Shown piece after piece: positions 9,847 to 11,252 of a stretch of DNA of 11,252 nucleotides; within the stretch, counting starts at the first letter, position 1, and each line of letters opens with the position of its first letter. The translations under genes were made by a program, and so were the position numbers. The notes beneath the pieces are model-generated. The model was not told where the DNA came from. It worked only from the letters and a program-made list of their open reading frames with translations, and ran no database searches. The stretch covers positions 1 through 11,252 of the forward strand of contig DATKXG010000213.1 of the NCBI GenBank assembly GCA_035529175.1, written 5' to 3'. The stretch comes from Sva-07 sp035529175. GTDB taxonomy: Bacteria; Actinomycetota; Acidimicrobiia; Acidimicrobiales; Ilumatobacteraceae.

Positions 9847-10749
9847 ATGCTGTCACGACTCCGATACACCCTGCGCGAAACGTTCGACAGTTTCCGCCGC
9901 AACGCCACCCTCACGGTCGCGTCGATCATCACCGCAGCGATCTCGCTGCTCGGCGTCGGCCTCACACTGCTCAGCCAGCACGCCTTCGACAATCTCCTCG
10001 CCCGCTGGGAAGGCGGTGTCGAGATGATCGTGTTCATGAACCCGACGGCGACCGCGGACCAGTTGACGCTCGTCGGCGATGCGCTGACCACCAGCGATCA
10101 GTTCATCGAGAGCTTCGAGTACTGCGACGAGATCTGCTCGCTCGCCGAGGCCGACCGCATCTTCGCCGGTGAGCCCGGCGTGCGCGACCTGCTCACCGAG
10201 GACACCATCCTCACCCAGTTCAAGGCGGTGCCGACCGAGGGCACTGACGTCGATCTGCTCCGCCAGGTCTCCGACCAGTTTGCCGAACTCCCGGGGGTCT
10301 ACGACGTCAGCTTCGCGGAGGACCAGATCAGCCTGATCAGCCAGCTCCAGAGCTTCTTCGGGTTCCGACTGCTGCTGTTGTCGGTGTTCCTGCTGCTTGC
10401 CGCGATCCTCCTGATCTGGAACACGATCCGAACGGCGATCTTCGCCCGAAGACGCGAGATCGAAGTGATGAAACTCGTCGGCGCCACCGACTGGTTCATC
10501 CGCATCCCGTTCATGCTCGAAGGGCTCCTCCACGGCATCATCGGTGGCGTCCTCGCCAGTGCGGGTCTGTGGGCCTGGAACTCGCAGTGGACCTCGGGTG
10601 TCGAGAGCTTCCCGGACAACAGCGGGTTCTCCGCGCTCGTCGTCGTCGACGGTTACGACCAGACGGTGATGCTGATCATGCTCGCGATCGGGGCCCTCGC
10701 CGGGGCGATCGGCTCCGGCATCGCTGCCTCCCGGTTCTTGGACATCTGA
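9847..10749 (+). CDS. ftsX: Cell division protein FtsX
   Basis: Membrane subunit of FtsEX. It has 300 residues with the FtsX topology: cytoplasmic N-terminal segment, span 1 at about 23-43, an external domain at about 44-172, and spans 2-4 at about 173-192, 223-243 and 272-293. In the family the external domain contacts cell-wall hydrolases or their adaptors. The conserved cytoplasmic segment RREIEVMKLVGAT (202-214) after span 2 is a family signature. An unusual detail is a CDEIC pair (C93 and C97) in the external domain, which could form a disulfide. The start ATG is 9 nt after the ftsE stop, with only a weak GAG upstream, consistent with translational coupling. smpB, a frequent follower of ftsX in actinobacteria, is not next. 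Confidence 0.97.
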   Translation: MLSRLRYTLRETFDSFRRNATLTVASIITAAISLLGVGLTLLSQHAFDNLLARWEGGVEMIVFMNPTATADQLTLVGDALTTSDQFIESFEYCDEICSLAEADRIFAGEPGVRDLLTEDTILTQFKAVPTEGTDVDLLRQVSDQFAELPGVYDVSFAEDQISLISQLQSFFGFRLLLLSVFLLLAAILLIWNTIRTAIFARRREIEVMKLVGATDWFIRIPFMLEGLLHGIIGGVLASAGLWAWNSQWTSGVESFPDNSGFSALVVVDGYDQTVMLIMLAIGALAGAIGSGIAASRFLDI

Positions 10750-10753
10750 CGCA

Positions 10754-10770
10754 CTCGCTGCTCGAGCGAG
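10754..10770 (+). other. Small hairpin just after ftsX
   Basis: CTCGCT (10754-10759) and AGCGAG (10765-10770) form a 6-bp inverted repeat with a 5-nt loop, starting 4 nt after the ftsX stop codon ends. No T-run follows, so termination is only possible, not shown. Confidence 0.35.
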
Positions 10771-10875
10771 GTTGCTCCTCGTCGCGACGCGATCGCTGCA
10801 CGCCAGGGGTCCGACCGAGGTCTGACCCCGCGACGCGATCGCTGCACGCCAGGGGTCCGACCGAGGTCTGACCCC
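10771..10875. repeat. Interspersed palindromic repeat, tandem copies B1 and B2
   Basis: B1 occupies 10771-10829 and matches copy A after prfB at 54 of 59 positions. Its last 46 nt (10784-10829) recur without change at 10830-10875 as B2, and GCGAC at 10876-10880 looks like the start of a third unit. Each unit carries the arms GGGGTCCGACC and GGTCTGACCCC around GA. One arm base differs from copy A, so the inverted repeat has a single mismatch shared by both units, as expected if duplication followed that change. The array fills most of the 144 nt between ftsX and the next gene. Confidence 0.9.
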
Positions 10876-10880
10876 GCGAC

Positions 10881-10886
10881 TACGGT
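10881..10886 (+). promoter_or_regulatory. Candidate -10 element for the enoyl-CoA hydratase gene
   Basis: TACGGT matches TAnnnT and ends 7 nt before the ATG at 10894, the spacing expected if transcription begins at the start codon. No Shine-Dalgarno is present. The upstream promoter DNA, including any -35 position, would lie inside the B2 repeat. Confidence 0.45.
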
Positions 10887-10893
10887 CCGATGG

Positions 10894-11252
10894 ATGGGCT
10901 ATTCGCAGATCACGTATGAGGTGTCAGACCAGGTAGCGACGATCACGTTGCACCGGCCCGAGCGGATGAATGCGTTCACCGATGTGATGATGCGAGAGGT
11001 CATCGACGCGTTCGACCGGGTCGACGCCGACGACGACGTGCGCGCCGTGATCGTCACCGGTTCCGGCGATCGCGCCTTCTGCGCCGGGGCCGACCTGGGC
11101 GGCGGCGGCGAGACGTTCGCCAAGGGAGGCTCGGACATCCAGACGTCGGTCGGGGTGCCTCGCGACGGGGGTGGCATGGTGTCGCTGCGGATCTTCGACT
11201 GCAAGAAGCCCGTCATCGGAGCGATCAACGGCGCGGCCGTCGGCGTCGGCGT
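10894..11252 (+). CDS. Enoyl-CoA hydratase/isomerase (crotonase) family protein, 3'-truncated
   Basis: N-terminal 119 residues of a crotonase-fold enzyme; the frame is still open at the window edge. The family typically hydrates 2-enoyl-CoA in fatty-acid breakdown, but members also catalyse isomerisation, dehalogenation and other acyl-CoA reactions. Seen here: the opening YEVSDQVATITLHRPERMNAF (in the family, strand A and the N-A-F/L motif), the first oxyanion-hole segment FCAGADL at 62-68, and KKPVIGAINGAAVGVG at 104-119 with the second oxyanion-hole glycine region. The catalytic glutamates lie beyond the edge, so the reaction cannot be assigned. The start is ATG 10894: the nearby ATG at 10890 is out of frame and soon meets a stop. 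The gene lies 18 nt beyond the repeat array and seems unrelated to ftsEX. Confidence 0.93.
   Translation, partial: MGYSQITYEVSDQVATITLHRPERMNAFTDVMMREVIDAFDRVDADDDVRAVIVTGSGDRAFCAGADLGGGGETFAKGGSDIQTSVGVPRDGGGMVSLRIFDCKKPVIGAINGAAVGVG

Noticed and set aside
10788..10795. GCGATCGC-like palindrome as a HIP1 element
   Set aside because: HIP1 is a dispersed cyanobacterial octamer. Here the sequence is simply part of the duplicated 46-nt unit and appears nowhere else obvious in the window.
10569..10871. Rightward frame ending in the repeat array (…SLHARGPTEV)
   Set aside because: It overlaps ftsX out of frame and its C-terminus is translated repeat. The same residues appear where copy A is read through after prfB, so it reflects the repeat and not a gene.

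Overview
The window comes from a high-GC bacterium. An actinobacterium of the Acidimicrobiia (Ilumatobacter-like) type fits best. Evidence: strong G/C bias at third codon positions, GTG starts, several starts with no Shine-Dalgarno but a TAnnnT hexamer just upstream, an RF2 of actinobacterial sequence type (SPFDNQGRRQTSFA) with no programmed frameshift, and a secA-prfB-ftsE-ftsX cluster. The class-level assignment is an inference; no rRNA or other marker is present.

Left part (1-3574), rightward: the 3' portion of a family-5 extracellular solute-binding protein gene, then two DppB/DppC-type permease genes. Together they are three parts of an ABC importer for a peptide or other small solute. 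No ATPase gene lies next to them inside the window. The second permease gene ends 3 nt from the stop of a leftward YczE-type membrane protein gene (3578-4195), so the two converge with no room for a terminator.

Middle (4196-4389): a 194-nt divergent intergenic region carrying two tandem 61-nt repeat units, each able to fold into a hairpin. To its right, reading rightward, are a ComF-type phosphoribosyltransferase (4390-5049), secA (5089-7893) and prfB (7915-9021).

Right part: a 138-nt gap with a palindromic repeat, then ftsE (9160-9837) and ftsX (9847-10749), whose products form the ABC-type complex that controls cell-wall hydrolysis at the septum. A second 144-nt gap holds the same palindromic repeat twice in tandem. 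It is followed by the 5' part of an enoyl-CoA hydratase/isomerase gene (10894 to the window edge). The ftsEX pair is therefore bracketed by directly oriented copies of one repeat.

The core genes (protein export, translation termination, division) look ordinary and intact. The unexplained structure lies in the two families of intergenic palindromic repeats and in the apparent leaderless starts. I found no mobile-element gene, CRISPR array, tRNA, rRNA or clear new multi-gene system. No gap without a gene exceeds 300 bases.
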